From an uncultured Oscillospiraceae bacterium (lineage in GTDB: Bacteria; Bacillota; Clostridia; Oscillospirales; Acutalibacteraceae): 64,000 bases of DNA. Location: NCBI GenBank assembly GCA_900549825.1, contig URQB01000010.1, positions 36,646 to 100,645 on the forward strand. Direction: 5' to 3'. The translations under genes and the position numbers were made by a program. This document shows, piece after piece, positions 47,536 through 57,384 of the stretch. Position 1 is the first letter of the stretch. Every line of letters starts with the position of its first letter. The notes under the pieces were generated by a model that did not search any database, had not been told where the DNA came from, and was given only the letters and a program-made list of their open reading frames with translations.

Positions 47536-50169
47536 ATGGCACCGCTTACGCCGATGATGCAGCAATATCTGGAGGTCAAGGAGCAGTATCCCGACGCCAT
47601 TCTGATGTTCCGCCTGGGCGATTTCTACGAAATGTTCTTTGAGGATGCGAAAACCGCTTCGCGCGAGCTGGAGTTGGTGCTCACCGGGCGGGACTGCGGC
47701 CAGGAGGAGCGCGCGCCGATGTGCGGCGTGCCGTTCCACAGCGCGGACAGCTATATCGCCCGTCTGGTTGCCAAGGGATATAAGGTTGCCATCTGCGAGC
47801 AGATGGAAGATCCGGCGCTCGCCAAGGGCATCGTCAAGCGGGATGTGATCCGCGTGGTCACGCCCGGCACGGTCATTGAAAACAGCATGCTCGACGAATC
47901 GCGCAACAATTACCTTGCCTGCGTCTGCGTGGGCGAAGATGGCGCGGGGCTGTGCTTTGCCGACGTATCCACGGGCGAAGTGCACCTGACGGATTTCCCT
48001 GCGGACGGCTGTGAAGAAGCGCTGATGAACGAATTCGGCCGGTATATGCCGAGCGAAGCGCTGGTGAATGCCGGGGCCGCCGTGCTGCCGAAATTCAAAG
48101 CCTTTCTTTCCAAGCGTATGAGCCTGACGGCGGAGCTGCTGGAGGATAGGCAATTCGATTTTTCTTCCTGCACGGCCCTCGTGCTGGCCCATTTTCAGAA
48201 AGCTTCGCTCGATGAGCTGGAGCTCGCCAGCGCGCCGGATGCGGTGCGTGCCCTCGGCGCAGCGCTTTGCTACCTTCAGGATGCACAGAAGGCGGAGCTC
48301 GACAATATCCGGGAGCTCGATTTTTACAGCAGCGCGCGCTTTATGCGCCTTGACCTTGCGGCGCGGCGCAATCTGGAGCTCACACGCACGATGCGCAGTG
48401 GCGAGAAAAAGGGCACGCTCCTCTGGGTGCTCGACCGCACGAAGACCGCCATGGGCAAGCGGCTCATCCGCTCCTGGGTGGAGCAGCCGCTTCTCAGCTG
48501 CGCGCAGATCAGCCGCCGACTGAATGCGGTGGACGAGCTGTTCAGCGATACGATGCTCCGGCGCGACGAGATCGAAAACCTGACTGGCATCTATGATCTT
48601 GAGCGGCTCATGACCCGCATCGCTTATGGCACTGCCAACGCGCGGGAGCTCAGGAGCCTTGCGGCGGCGATTGAAAAGCTCGCGCCTCTGCGGGCGCGGC
48701 TGGAGGGCTGCAAAAGCGCGATGCTGTGTGAAATCTTCCGGGATATCGATCCACTGGAGGATCTTTTCTCCCTCATCGATGCTTCGATCGTGGAGGAGCC
48801 GCCCTTTACCGTGCGCGAAGGCGGCATGATCAAGCCCGGCTTCCACGAGGAGCTCGACACGCTCCATGCCCTCGTTACGGATGGCAAGGGTTTTTTGACG
48901 CAGATCGAGCAGCGCGAGCAGGAGCGTACCGGCATCAAGAAGCTGAAAATCGGCTATAACCGCGTGTTCGGTTATTACATAGAGGTTTCCAATTCCTATA
49001 GGGAGCTGGTACCGGACGACTATATCCGCAAGCAGACGCTTTCCAACTGCGAGCGGTATATTACGCAGGAATTAAAGGAGCTCGAATCCAAGGTGCTCGG
49101 CGCGCAGGAGCGCATGGTGCAGCTCGAGTATCAGATTTTCAACGATGTGCGTTCCCGTGTGGCGGACGAGCTGTACCGCGTGCAGCGCACGGCTCATGCC
49201 GTCGCCCGGCTCGATGTGCTCTGCTCCTTTGCGCAGACGGCGGTGTCCTATGACTATACGCGCCCCGCCGTCGATGCGGGCGACCGGCTGGAAATCACGG
49301 ACGGGCGGCACCCCGTGGTGGAGCGGATGCTTGATGACGCACCGTTTGTCCCCAACGATACGGCGCTCGACTGTGGGGATAACCGCTGCGCCATCATCAC
49401 CGGGCCGAATATGGCGGGTAAATCCACCTATATGCGGCAGGTGGCGCTCATCACGCTCATGGCGCAGATCGGCTCCTTCGTGCCGGCGCGCAGCGCGCAG
49501 ATCGGCGTGGTGGACAGCATCTTTACCCGCGTGGGCGCCTCCGACGATCTGGCGGCGGGGCAGTCCACCTTCATGGTGGAGATGAGCGAGGTCGCCTCAA
49601 TTTTGCACAATGCCACGTCCAAAAGCCTGATTTTACTCGATGAAATCGGCCGCGGCACCTCCACCTACGACGGCATGAGCATCGCGCGCGCGGTGCTGGA
49701 ATTCTGCGCCGATCCGAAGAAACTAGGGGCTAAAACGCTCTTCGCCACCCATTATCACGAGCTCACAGAGCTTGAGGGGCAGGTGGCAGGCGTGAAGAAT
49801 TACAACATTGCGGTCAAAAAACGCGGCGATGAAATCACCTTCCTGCGCCGCATCATCCGCGGCGGGGCCGACGGCAGCTATGGCGTAGAGGTTGCAAAGC
49901 TTGCGGGCGTGCCCGTGAGCGTGGTCAAGCGCGCGCGTGTGATTCTCAAGGCGCTGGAGGACAATGCCCGCAAGGGCGCGGGCCCTGCGGAGGTCCCCGA
50001 CGCGGAGGAATTGCCCGAGGCGGAAGAAAATCCGCTTCTCCAGATTTCCATCGCGGGCAATACGAGCGCGGAAATTATGGAGCAGCTGAAAAATATCGAC
50101 GTCAACACCCTCACGCCCATCGAATCGCTGACGCTGCTGCACGAGCTGGTCAGAAAGGCGAAGGGGTAA
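47536..50169 (+). CDS. mutS: DNA mismatch repair protein MutS
   Basis: An 877-residue mismatch recognition ATPase. N-terminal mismatch-binding motif MFRLGDFYEMFFEDA (Phe-x-Glu: FYE), connector and lever domains, clamp, then the ATPase with Walker A GPNMAGKST, DEIGRGTSTYDGMSIA (Walker B) and FATHYHEL. Full family length. The ribosome site (AAAGGA) is about 14 bases from ATG 47536, weak. guaB follows in the same direction. Confidence 0.97.
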   Translation: MAPLTPMMQQYLEVKEQYPDAILMFRLGDFYEMFFEDAKTASRELELVLTGRDCGQEERAPMCGVPFHSADSYIARLVAKGYKVAICEQMEDPALAKGIVKRDVIRVVTPGTVIENSMLDESRNNYLACVCVGEDGAGLCFADVSTGEVHLTDFPADGCEEALMNEFGRYMPSEALVNAGAAVLPKFKAFLSKRMSLTAELLEDRQFDFSSCTALVLAHFQKASLDELELASAPDAVRALGAALCYLQDAQKAELDNIRELDFYSSARFMRLDLAARRNLELTRTMRSGEKKGTLLWVLDRTKTAMGKRLIRSWVEQPLLSCAQISRRLNAVDELFSDTMLRRDEIENLTGIYDLERLMTRIAYGTANARELRSLAAAIEKLAPLRARLEGCKSAMLCEIFRDIDPLEDLFSLIDASIVEEPPFTVREGGMIKPGFHEELDTLHALVTDGKGFLTQIEQREQERTGIKKLKIGYNRVFGYYIEVSNSYRELVPDDYIRKQTLSNCERYITQELKELESKVLGAQERMVQLEYQIFNDVRSRVADELYRVQRTAHAVARLDVLCSFAQTAVSYDYTRPAVDAGDRLEITDGRHPVVERMLDDAPFVPNDTALDCGDNRCAIITGPNMAGKSTYMRQVALITLMAQIGSFVPARSAQIGVVDSIFTRVGASDDLAAGQSTFMVEMSEVASILHNATSKSLILLDEIGRGTSTYDGMSIARAVLEFCADPKKLGAKTLFATHYHELTELEGQVAGVKNYNIAVKKRGDEITFLRRIIRGGADGSYGVEVAKLAGVPVSVVKRARVILKALEDNARKGAGPAEVPDAEELPEAEENPLLQISIAGNTSAEIMEQLKNIDVNTLTPIESLTLLHELVRKAKG

Positions 50170-50211
50170 CGGAGAAAAACCTGGTATCATTCGTAAAAGG
50201 AGAGGAATTTT

Positions 50212-51714
50212 ATGGCAATTTATATGAAGGAACCGTCGCATACGTTTGGGGAATATCTATTGATCCCGGGCTATTCGTCCGCGCAGTGTATCCCTGCAAA
50301 CGTGAGCTTGAAAACGCCGCTGGTCAAATATGCGAAAGGCGAGGAGCCGGCGCTGACGCTCAATATCCCAATGACCTCGGCGATCATGCAGTCCGTATCG
50401 GATGATCAGATGGCGGTTGCTTTGGCGCGAGAGGGCGGGCTGTCGTTTATTTACGGCTCTCAGCCGGTGGAAAGCCAGGCGCAGATGGTTGCCCGTGTGA
50501 AGGGCTATCGGGCGGGTTTTGTGATCAGCGATTCCAATATCTCTCCGGAGGCGACTTTGGCGGATATTCTGGCGCTCAAGGAGCAAACCGGGCATTCCAC
50601 CGTCGCGGTAACGGCGGATGGGAGCGCACAGGGCAAATTGGTCGGCCTTGTCACGAGCCGGGATTACCGTGTCAGCAGGATGCCAATGGATATGAAGGTC
50701 AGCGAATTTATGACTCCTTTTGCAAGCCTGATCACCGCTGGAGAGGATACCACGCTGAAGGTGGCCAACGACATCATCTGGGATCATAAACTCAACTGTC
50801 TGCCGATCATCGACAGGGAGCAGCGGCTGGTATCGATGGTATTCCGAAAAGATTATAATTCTCATAAGGATAACGAAAACGAATTGATCGATGCATCCAA
50901 ACGCTATATGGTGGGCGCCGGCATCAATACGAGGGATTATGCTGAGCGGATTCCGGCGCTGCTTGAGGCGGGGGCGGACGTCCTGTGCATCGACAGCTCA
51001 GAAGGCTATACGGAATGGCAGAAGATCGTGCTCGATTATGTGCGGGAGCACTATGGGGATGCCGTGAAGATCGGCGCCGGAAATGTTGTCGACCGGGATG
51101 GGTTCCGCTTTCTGGCCGAAGCAGGAGCCGATTTTGTAAAGGTCGGCATCGGCGGCGGCGCGATCTGCATCACGAGGGAGCAGAAGGGGATCGGCAGGGG
51201 GCAGGCTACCGCCCTGATCGAAGTGGCCCAGGCGCGTGATGAATATTTTCAGGAGACGGGTGTCTATGTGCCGATCTGTTCCGACGGCGGCATCGTGCAC
51301 GATTACCACATTACCCTGGCGCTTGCCATGGGCGCGGACTTTTTGATGCTGGGCCGGTATTTTGCCCGCTTCGACGAGAGCCCGACCAAGAAGATCAATG
51401 TCAACGGAAATTATATGAAGGAATACTGGGGCGAGGGGAGCGCGCGGGCGAGAAACTGGCAGCGGTACGACCTCGGCGGCGATGCGAAGCTCTCCTTCGA
51501 AGAGGGCGTTGATTCCTTCGTCCCCTATGCGGGCAGCCTGAAGGATAATGTGGAGCTTTCCCTCTCCAAGGTGCGCTCTACGATGTGCAACTGCGGCTGC
51601 CTGACCATCCCCGAGCTGCAGAAGAATGCGAAGATTACGCTGATCTCTTCCACGAGCATCGTCGAAGGCGGCGCGCACGACGTGGTGCTCAAGGAGAGCA
51701 GGCCGATTCTGTAA
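50212..51714 (+). CDS. guaB: IMP dehydrogenase
   Basis: A 500-residue enzyme oxidising IMP to XMP, the rate-limiting step of guanine nucleotide synthesis. The TIM barrel is interrupted by two CBS domains (about 95-225; LVTSRDYRVSRMPM, then SEFMTPFASLITAGEDTTLK). The catalytic loop is KVGIGGGAICITREQKGIG with Cys near 319; the usual GIGPGSICTTR has Pro and Ser replaced by Gly and Ala. It also has the family's KYFRGMGS-like region as YMKEYWGEGSARAR. It sits between mutS and mutL, an uncommon place. Confidence 0.94.
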   Translation: MAIYMKEPSHTFGEYLLIPGYSSAQCIPANVSLKTPLVKYAKGEEPALTLNIPMTSAIMQSVSDDQMAVALAREGGLSFIYGSQPVESQAQMVARVKGYRAGFVISDSNISPEATLADILALKEQTGHSTVAVTADGSAQGKLVGLVTSRDYRVSRMPMDMKVSEFMTPFASLITAGEDTTLKVANDIIWDHKLNCLPIIDREQRLVSMVFRKDYNSHKDNENELIDASKRYMVGAGINTRDYAERIPALLEAGADVLCIDSSEGYTEWQKIVLDYVREHYGDAVKIGAGNVVDRDGFRFLAEAGADFVKVGIGGGAICITREQKGIGRGQATALIEVAQARDEYFQETGVYVPICSDGGIVHDYHITLALAMGADFLMLGRYFARFDESPTKKINVNGNYMKEYWGEGSARARNWQRYDLGGDAKLSFEEGVDSFVPYAGSLKDNVELSLSKVRSTMCNCGCLTIPELQKNAKITLISSTSIVEGGAHDVVLKESRPIL

Positions 51715-51780
51715 CCGTCCGGTTTCGTCTGACGTGAAGCTGCCCTTTGGCCTGCACCTGTGAAAGGAGGATCGTTTGCC

Positions 51781-53799
51781 ATGCCGAAAATCCATGTGCT
51801 GCCCCGCCATGTGACGGAGCTGATCGCGGCGGGAGAGGTCGTTGAACGGCCCTCCTCCGTCGTGAAGGAGCTGATGGAAAATTCCATCGACGCGGGCGCG
51901 TCCGCCGTTACGCTCGAAATCCGGCGCGGCGGAATCACCTACATCCGCATTACCGACAACGGCTGCGGCATTGCGCGCGAGGATGCGCCAACAGCCTTCA
52001 TCAGCCATGCGACGAGCAAGATCAGCGTTGAAGCGGATCTGAACGGCATCGGCACCCTGGGCTTTCGCGGCGAAGCGCTCGCCTCTATTGCGGCGGTTTC
52101 GCGCGTGGAGCTTTTAACTCGGACGCAGGAGGAGCCGGTGGGCACGCGGCTGTGCATCGAGGGCGGCGAGCAGACGCTTCTGGACGATGCGGGCTGCCCA
52201 AAGGGGACAACGCTGATCGTGCGCGACCTGTTTTACAACACGCCCGCGCGCATGAAGTTCCTGAAAAAGGATGTGTCAGAGGCGAACGCCGTCGCGGGCG
52301 TGGTGGACCGCGTTGCCCTCTCCCATCCGGAGGTCAGCGTCCGCTTCATCCGGGATGGGAAGGAGACACTTTTAACCCCCGGCGACGGGAAGCTGCTCAG
52401 CGCGATTTATGCGGTATACGGGAAGGATTTCGCCGCGGGGCTGCTCCCGGTGGATTATGAGCTGAACGGCGTGCGTATATCCGGCTTTGTCGTAAAGCCG
52501 CTGGCCGCGCGGCCGAACCGCACGATGCAGCTTTTCTTTCTGAACGGCAGGCTTGTCAAGAGCCGCACCGTCATGGCGGCGCTGGAGGAGGCCTACCGCA
52601 ACGCGATCATGGCCGGCAAATTCCCGGCCTGTGTGCTGCATCTGCACGTGCCGAATGAAACGGTGGATGTCAACGTCCATCCCGCAAAAATCGAGGTTCG
52701 TTTTGCCAATGAAAAGCGTATTTTTGACGCGGTCTATTATGCCGCCAAAAATACCATCCGGCAAAACGACCCGCGCCCGCAAGTAGAGCTGAACAGGCTG
52801 AATGCGCCGGTGGAAGCGGCCCGGCCGCCGGCGCCGGAGCAGATCACACTGCCAGAGAGAAAAGACGATTTTTGGGGGCGCGAAACGGCGGCTTCCTATA
52901 TCGGGAAAAACCGTCCGCCGCAGCGGCTGGATTCTCCGATATCCGGCTACGCAGGGGAGAAGGAGCCCGATACGGTGGCGGCTGCGCTGCAAAAACGGAA
53001 GGCTGCGGAACCGGCGGGGCGGAAGCTTTCATCTGTGACCACTGCGGGGGCGGAGCGGCTGTCAGGGCCTACGGCATCGTTTTCCGGCAGGGCGGCGGCT
53101 GCCCCGCAGGCGGAGTTCGCGCAGGAGATGGCCGCGCCTGACCGGGACGAGGAAACGGTTACGCCCCCAACCCCGGAGGAACGGGAGGAAGCCCCCCAAA
53201 AGCAGGAACCGGCTGCTCACAGGGAAATTCCGCCGTTGCGTGTAATCGGCGAGGCGTTTCGTACCTATATCGTCGTGGAGAGCGGCAAAGACCTGCTGCT
53301 CATCGATAAGCATGCCGCCCATGAGCGCATGCTGTATGAAGAGCTCAAGCGCGAGGCTGGGCAGGCGGACCGGCAGCTTCTGCTCACTCCTGTGGCTGTT
53401 ACGCTCGCCAAGGAGGAATACGCGGCCGTTTTGCAGAATTTGGAGCTATTGCGCCAGGCTGGATTTGAGGCAGAGGATTTCGGCGCGGGGACGGTGCTCG
53501 TGCGCGCCTGCCCGATGACGCTCGTGCAGGAGGATGTGTCCGCCCTGTTTCAGGAGCTGGCGGGCTACCTGCTGGCAAACCGGCGCGAGCTGGTCCCGGA
53601 AAAGCTCGACTGGCTCTACCACAACGTTGCCTGCCGCGCCGCCATCAAGGCCGGAGATCAGACGAGCCCCTACGAGCTGGAGCGATTTGTGGAAAACCTG
53701 CTTTTACACGATGAAATCCGCTATTGCCCGCACGGCAGGCCTGTGATGGTGGTCATGCCGCAGAGCGAATTGGAGAAGCAATTCGGGCGGATCCAATAA
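51781..53799 (+). CDS. mutL: DNA mismatch repair protein MutL (endonuclease type)
   Basis: About 672 residues. GHKL ATPase N-terminus: AGEVVERPSSVVKELMENSIDAG and DNGCGI, then GTLGFRGEALASIA. A variable Ala/Glu/Pro-rich linker (about 340-485). The C-terminal dimerisation and nuclease domain carries DKHAAHERMLYE, matching the DQHAx2Ex4E metal motif with Lys for Gln, and CPHGRP, indicating latent endonuclease activity as in Bacteria without MutH. AAAGGAGG ten bases before ATG 51781; GTG 51760 is in frame but overlaps no ribosome site. Confidence 0.96.
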   Translation: MPKIHVLPRHVTELIAAGEVVERPSSVVKELMENSIDAGASAVTLEIRRGGITYIRITDNGCGIAREDAPTAFISHATSKISVEADLNGIGTLGFRGEALASIAAVSRVELLTRTQEEPVGTRLCIEGGEQTLLDDAGCPKGTTLIVRDLFYNTPARMKFLKKDVSEANAVAGVVDRVALSHPEVSVRFIRDGKETLLTPGDGKLLSAIYAVYGKDFAAGLLPVDYELNGVRISGFVVKPLAARPNRTMQLFFLNGRLVKSRTVMAALEEAYRNAIMAGKFPACVLHLHVPNETVDVNVHPAKIEVRFANEKRIFDAVYYAAKNTIRQNDPRPQVELNRLNAPVEAARPPAPEQITLPERKDDFWGRETAASYIGKNRPPQRLDSPISGYAGEKEPDTVAAALQKRKAAEPAGRKLSSVTTAGAERLSGPTASFSGRAAAAPQAEFAQEMAAPDRDEETVTPPTPEEREEAPQKQEPAAHREIPPLRVIGEAFRTYIVVESGKDLLLIDKHAAHERMLYEELKREAGQADRQLLLTPVAVTLAKEEYAAVLQNLELLRQAGFEAEDFGAGTVLVRACPMTLVQEDVSALFQELAGYLLANRRELVPEKLDWLYHNVACRAAIKAGDQTSPYELERFVENLLLHDEIRYCPHGRPVMVVMPQSELEKQFGRIQ

Positions 53800-53823
53800 A
53801 GAGCGTTGAATGGAGGGAAGGCC

Positions 53824-54780
53824 ATGGCGGCGGACAATCAAATACCGGTGCTCGCCGTCGTCGGCCCTACGGCCTCTGGGAAGACGGCGCTGGCCGTAAA
53901 GCTTGCAAAGGAATTTGGCGGCGAGGTCGTCGGCGCGGATTCGATGCAGATTTACCGAGGCATGGAGATCGCCACCGCCGCGCCAACACAGGCGGAGCAG
54001 GATGGCGTCCCGCATCATCTCATCGGCATTTTGCAGCCGGAGGAGCGGTTCAGCGTGGCGGCCTATACTGCGCGCGCGGGAGCCTGCATCGCCGAGCTCC
54101 ATGCGCGCGGGAAGCTCCCCGTGCTGGCTGGCGGCACGGGGCTCTATATCGATACGCTGCTCGACCATATTGAATTTGTCGATGTGCCTGCAAACCCTGA
54201 AATCCGCTCTGCGCTTTATCGCCGTGCGGAGCAGGTGGGCGAGAAGGTGCTTTGGGAGGAGCTTCGCAGGATTGATCCGCAGACGGCCGAGGGCCTGCAT
54301 CCGGCCAATCTGGGCCGGATCGTCCGGGCGCTGGAGCTGTATGCAACCTCCGGGGTCACGATGTCGGAGCAGCGGAAACGGTCAAAACAGAATCCGTCGC
54401 CTTACGATCCGTTTTATTTAGGGCTGGATTTCAGGGACAGGCAGCGCCTTTATGACCGGATCGATCGGCGTGTGGATCAAATGGTCGCAGGCGGTCTGCT
54501 GGAGGAAGCGCGCCGCTTTCTTGACCGTGACCCGGACGGCACAGGCGCGCAGGCGATCGGCTATAAGGAATTGAGGCCTTATTTTTCCGGGGAAATGGCG
54601 CTGGAAGAAGCGCTTTCCAACCTCAAACGCGCCACCAGGCGCTATGCAAAGCGGCAGCTGACGTGGTTTCGCCGCAATACGCGTATCCACTGGCTGTTTT
54701 GGGAGGATTACGGCATGCCCGACGCTCTGTGCGGGGAGGCGTGCCGCCTGATACGGGAATCGGATTGGGGGCAGATATGA
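53824..54780 (+). CDS. miaA: tRNA dimethylallyltransferase MiaA
   Basis: Transfers the dimethylallyl group to A37 of tRNAs, the step before MiaB. 318 residues with the P-loop GPTASGKTALAVKLA, DSMQIYRGMEIATAAP (substrate loop), GGTGLYIDTLLD and DPDGTGAQAIGYKEL. GGAGGG six bases before ATG 53824. The mutL-miaA order is conserved in many bacteria. The stop overlaps the next start. Confidence 0.95.
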   Translation: MAADNQIPVLAVVGPTASGKTALAVKLAKEFGGEVVGADSMQIYRGMEIATAAPTQAEQDGVPHHLIGILQPEERFSVAAYTARAGACIAELHARGKLPVLAGGTGLYIDTLLDHIEFVDVPANPEIRSALYRRAEQVGEKVLWEELRRIDPQTAEGLHPANLGRIVRALELYATSGVTMSEQRKRSKQNPSPYDPFYLGLDFRDRQRLYDRIDRRVDQMVAGGLLEEARRFLDRDPDGTGAQAIGYKELRPYFSGEMALEEALSNLKRATRRYAKRQLTWFRRNTRIHWLFWEDYGMPDALCGEACRLIRESDWGQI

Positions 54781-56138
54781 TGACGCAGCAGGAAAAGAAA
54801 CCAGGAGGCCAGGCGCTTAAGAATCAAATCATCAAGCGGGGGAAAAAGCTCCTGATCATTCTTTGTATCCTTCTGGCGGCCCTATATTGCTGTTATCAGC
54901 TTTATCAGTGGCGCGTTCCGAGCGTGAAGACCGAAGTGGCTTTGGAGCAGAGCGTCTACAATGCAGTGGACGCGCAGGTCTTCATGGTCCGGGATGAGTA
55001 CATCCTTTCCAATACCGCCTCAGGGAAGGTGATTCCACTGGTGGAGGACGGCAAGCGGGTTGCAAAGGGCGACGTGGTCGCCATGGTGTTCCAAAACGAT
55101 GCGGACGCGGCAAACTACCTGCGCGCCCGGGAGCTGAAAAGCCAGATCGACCATTATCAGCAGCTGGCAAAGCATCTCTCCTCCGTATCCGATATCAATG
55201 CACTCAATGAGGAGGCGTTTTCCATCCTGCTCGACTGCCTGGACACGGCGGATAGCGGGCAGTTCAGCCAGTTTGGCGAGCGAACGGACGAGCTGGGGGA
55301 TTTGATGATCCGCCGCCAGATGACCATGGGGGAGGAGATCGATTTTACCTCCATGATCTCCGCGCTTGAGTCCGAACTGGATGGGATATCGGTCGCTGAC
55401 AGCGCTGATATGAAGATCACGGCGGAGCGCTCCGGCTATTATATCAGCAGCACGGACGGGCTGGAGGGGACAATCCCCTACGGCCAGGTATCCTCCGTAA
55501 CGCAGGAGACGCTCAATAAGGCGCTGGAGGCGAAGGCACAGCCTGCCGCCGGCCGTGTGGGCAAGATGGTGGACAGCTTCGACTGGTACCTGCTCTGCAC
55601 GATCGAGGAGAAACAGGCCCTGAGCTTTGAGCGGGGCGACAGCATCACGGTGCGCATGCCCTTCAGCGCTGCAGGAGAGTTCAAGGCCGAGGTGGAGAAT
55701 ATCGCTCAGAGCGAGGGGGGGAAAAACCTGGTCACCCTCAAATGCAACCTCATGAATGAAAATTTTGCCAACCTGCGGCAGGAAACGGCACAGCTTGTAA
55801 CCAGCATCACCGTCTATTATGCGAAACCGCAGTCGGAGGATGGATCCGGGGAAAAGGAATCCCCGAAGCCCAGGCAATATGTCGTGGACAAGGGCATCCG
55901 GGTCAGCAGCAGCGCGGTGCGCGTGCTAGACGGCGAAAAGGGCGTATATGTCCAGCGCGGAAACGTTGCGCGATTCCGCAAGCTGAATATCGTATATTCG
56001 GATCAGACCTATGTCATCTCCGCGACGGCCAGCCGGGACGGGGATCCGATCGTGGACGATCCGAGCGAATATCTCAAGCAATATGATGAAGTCATATTAG
56101 AAGGGAAGGATTTATATGATGGAAAAATCATCGGCTGA
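54777..56138 (+). CDS. HlyD-like membrane-anchored protein in the division cluster
   Basis: About 453 residues: a basic cytoplasmic start, one membrane helix near 27-47, then an extracytoplasmic region with two biotinyl-lipoyl-like halves (SGKVIPLVEDGKRVAKGDVVAMVF near 82-105) around a helical hairpin (about 115-215), and a beta-rich C-terminus. This is the architecture of HlyD/RND adaptor proteins. No partner transporter is nearby; homologues in Clostridia sit next to yggS and sepF, so a link to envelope or septum assembly is plausible. Start ATG 54777 or 54780, overlapping miaA. Confidence 0.72.
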   Translation: MMTQQEKKPGGQALKNQIIKRGKKLLIILCILLAALYCCYQLYQWRVPSVKTEVALEQSVYNAVDAQVFMVRDEYILSNTASGKVIPLVEDGKRVAKGDVVAMVFQNDADAANYLRARELKSQIDHYQQLAKHLSSVSDINALNEEAFSILLDCLDTADSGQFSQFGERTDELGDLMIRRQMTMGEEIDFTSMISALESELDGISVADSADMKITAERSGYYISSTDGLEGTIPYGQVSSVTQETLNKALEAKAQPAAGRVGKMVDSFDWYLLCTIEEKQALSFERGDSITVRMPFSAAGEFKAEVENIAQSEGGKNLVTLKCNLMNENFANLRQETAQLVTSITVYYAKPQSEDGSGEKESPKPRQYVVDKGIRVSSSAVRVLDGEKGVYVQRGNVARFRKLNIVYSDQTYVISATASRDGDPIVDDPSEYLKQYDEVILEGKDLYDGKIIG

Positions 56139-56841
56139 CCCGCGCTTTGCGCAGATCACGGAAAATTACAAGCGCATCCGGGAGAATATCGCGGCCGCCG
56201 CGGAGAAAAGCGGCAGGCATGCCGGTGAAATCCGCTTCATGGCAGTGACCAAAACGATCGAGCCCGTCTATATCAATCATGCCCTTTCCCTTGGGATCGA
56301 CCTGATCGGCGAAAACAAGGTGCAGGAATTTTTGGGGAAGCGGGAATATCTCAACCTTGAAAACTGCGAAAAGCATCTGATCGGGCATCTGCAGACCAAT
56401 AAGGTCCGCCAGATCGCCGGCGAGGTGGATATGATCGAATCCGTCGACAGCCTGCGCCTCGCGCAGGAGATCAGCCGCCAGTCTGTCAAGCGTGAGCTTG
56501 CCACCCCGGTGCTTCTGGAGGTCAATATCGGCGGGGAGGAGAGCAAAACCGGCATGGATCCGGCGGAATTGGAGGAAACGGCGTGTGCGATCGCGCAGAT
56601 GCCGGGCATTCAGATCTGCGGCCTCATGGCGATTCCGCCCATCTGTGAGGATGAATCGGTCCTGCGCGGATTTTTTTCCGATATGCATAGATTCTTTATT
56701 GACATGAAGGCCAAAAAAATAGATAATATCAATATGGACATCCTTTCAATGGGAATGTCCGGCGATTATGTCCAGGCCATTGAAGAAGGGGCCAACTTGG
56801 TCCGTGTCGGCTCCGCGCTGTTCGGCGCGCGGGTCTATTAA
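56116..56841 (+). CDS. YggS/YlmE-type PLP homeostasis protein
   Basis: A 241-residue PLP-binding TIM-barrel protein of the COG0325 family, which controls vitamin B6 and amino acid balance. The PLP Lys is in MAVTKTIEP; NKVQEFLGKREYL, LIGHLQTNKVRQI, LEVNIGGEESKTGM and SMGMSGDYVQAIEEGANLVRVG are characteristic. It overlaps the previous gene by 23 bases. GGAAGGA before the ATG. In Bacillus (ylmE) it also precedes sepF (ylmF). Confidence 0.94.
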   Translation: MMEKSSADPRFAQITENYKRIRENIAAAAEKSGRHAGEIRFMAVTKTIEPVYINHALSLGIDLIGENKVQEFLGKREYLNLENCEKHLIGHLQTNKVRQIAGEVDMIESVDSLRLAQEISRQSVKRELATPVLLEVNIGGEESKTGMDPAELEETACAIAQMPGIQICGLMAIPPICEDESVLRGFFSDMHRFFIDMKAKKIDNINMDILSMGMSGDYVQAIEEGANLVRVGSALFGARVY

Positions 56842-56862
56842 AAAGGCAGGAGGTTTTTGAAC

Positions 56863-57342
56863 ATGAGCTTTATGGAGAAAATCAAGCAGATCGTCAATGT
56901 GGACGAGGACAACTACTATGATAACGACACCGTAGAAGAAGGCTACGAAGAATATGACGATTATGACACCGGCAGGGAAGAAGAGGAAGAGGAGCCGGCA
57001 AGGCCGGCACATGAGCCGCGCGCGGAGACAAACCCCAATCGCGTCGTGCGTATCAGCAACGCATCTTCCCAGCTTCAGGTCGTGCTTGTAAAGCCCGACC
57101 GCTTTGACGATGTCACGGGCATTGCCGACCATGTCAACGGTAAGCGCACGGTCGTGCTGAATCTCGAATCCGCCAACAGGGAGACCTCCCGCCGCCTGCT
57201 CGATTTCCTCAGCGGCGTGGCGTATGCCAACGGCGGTTCCATTAGCCCATTGGCGAACAACACGTATATCATCGTCCCCTACAATGTCGATTTTACGGGC
57301 GATCTGGCCGATGAGCTGGAGAGCAACGGCGTTTTCTTCTGA
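56863..57342 (+). CDS. sepF: Cell division protein SepF
   Basis: A 159-residue SepF, which binds FtsZ filaments and the membrane. N-terminal amphipathic membrane-binding helix (MSFMEKIKQIV), an acidic linker with Asp/Glu/Tyr runs (about 15-50), and the C-terminal beta-sandwich (DUF552; DVTGIADHVNGKRTVVLNLE). AGGAGG nine bases before ATG 56863; TTG 56857 is in frame but too close. Confidence 0.95.
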   Translation: MSFMEKIKQIVNVDEDNYYDNDTVEEGYEEYDDYDTGREEEEEEPARPAHEPRAETNPNRVVRISNASSQLQVVLVKPDRFDDVTGIADHVNGKRTVVLNLESANRETSRRLLDFLSGVAYANGGSISPLANNTYIIVPYNVDFTGDLADELESNGVFF

Positions 57343-57384
57343 TAGGAGCGCCTGCACCAAATTCAATATGGAGGATGAAACGCG

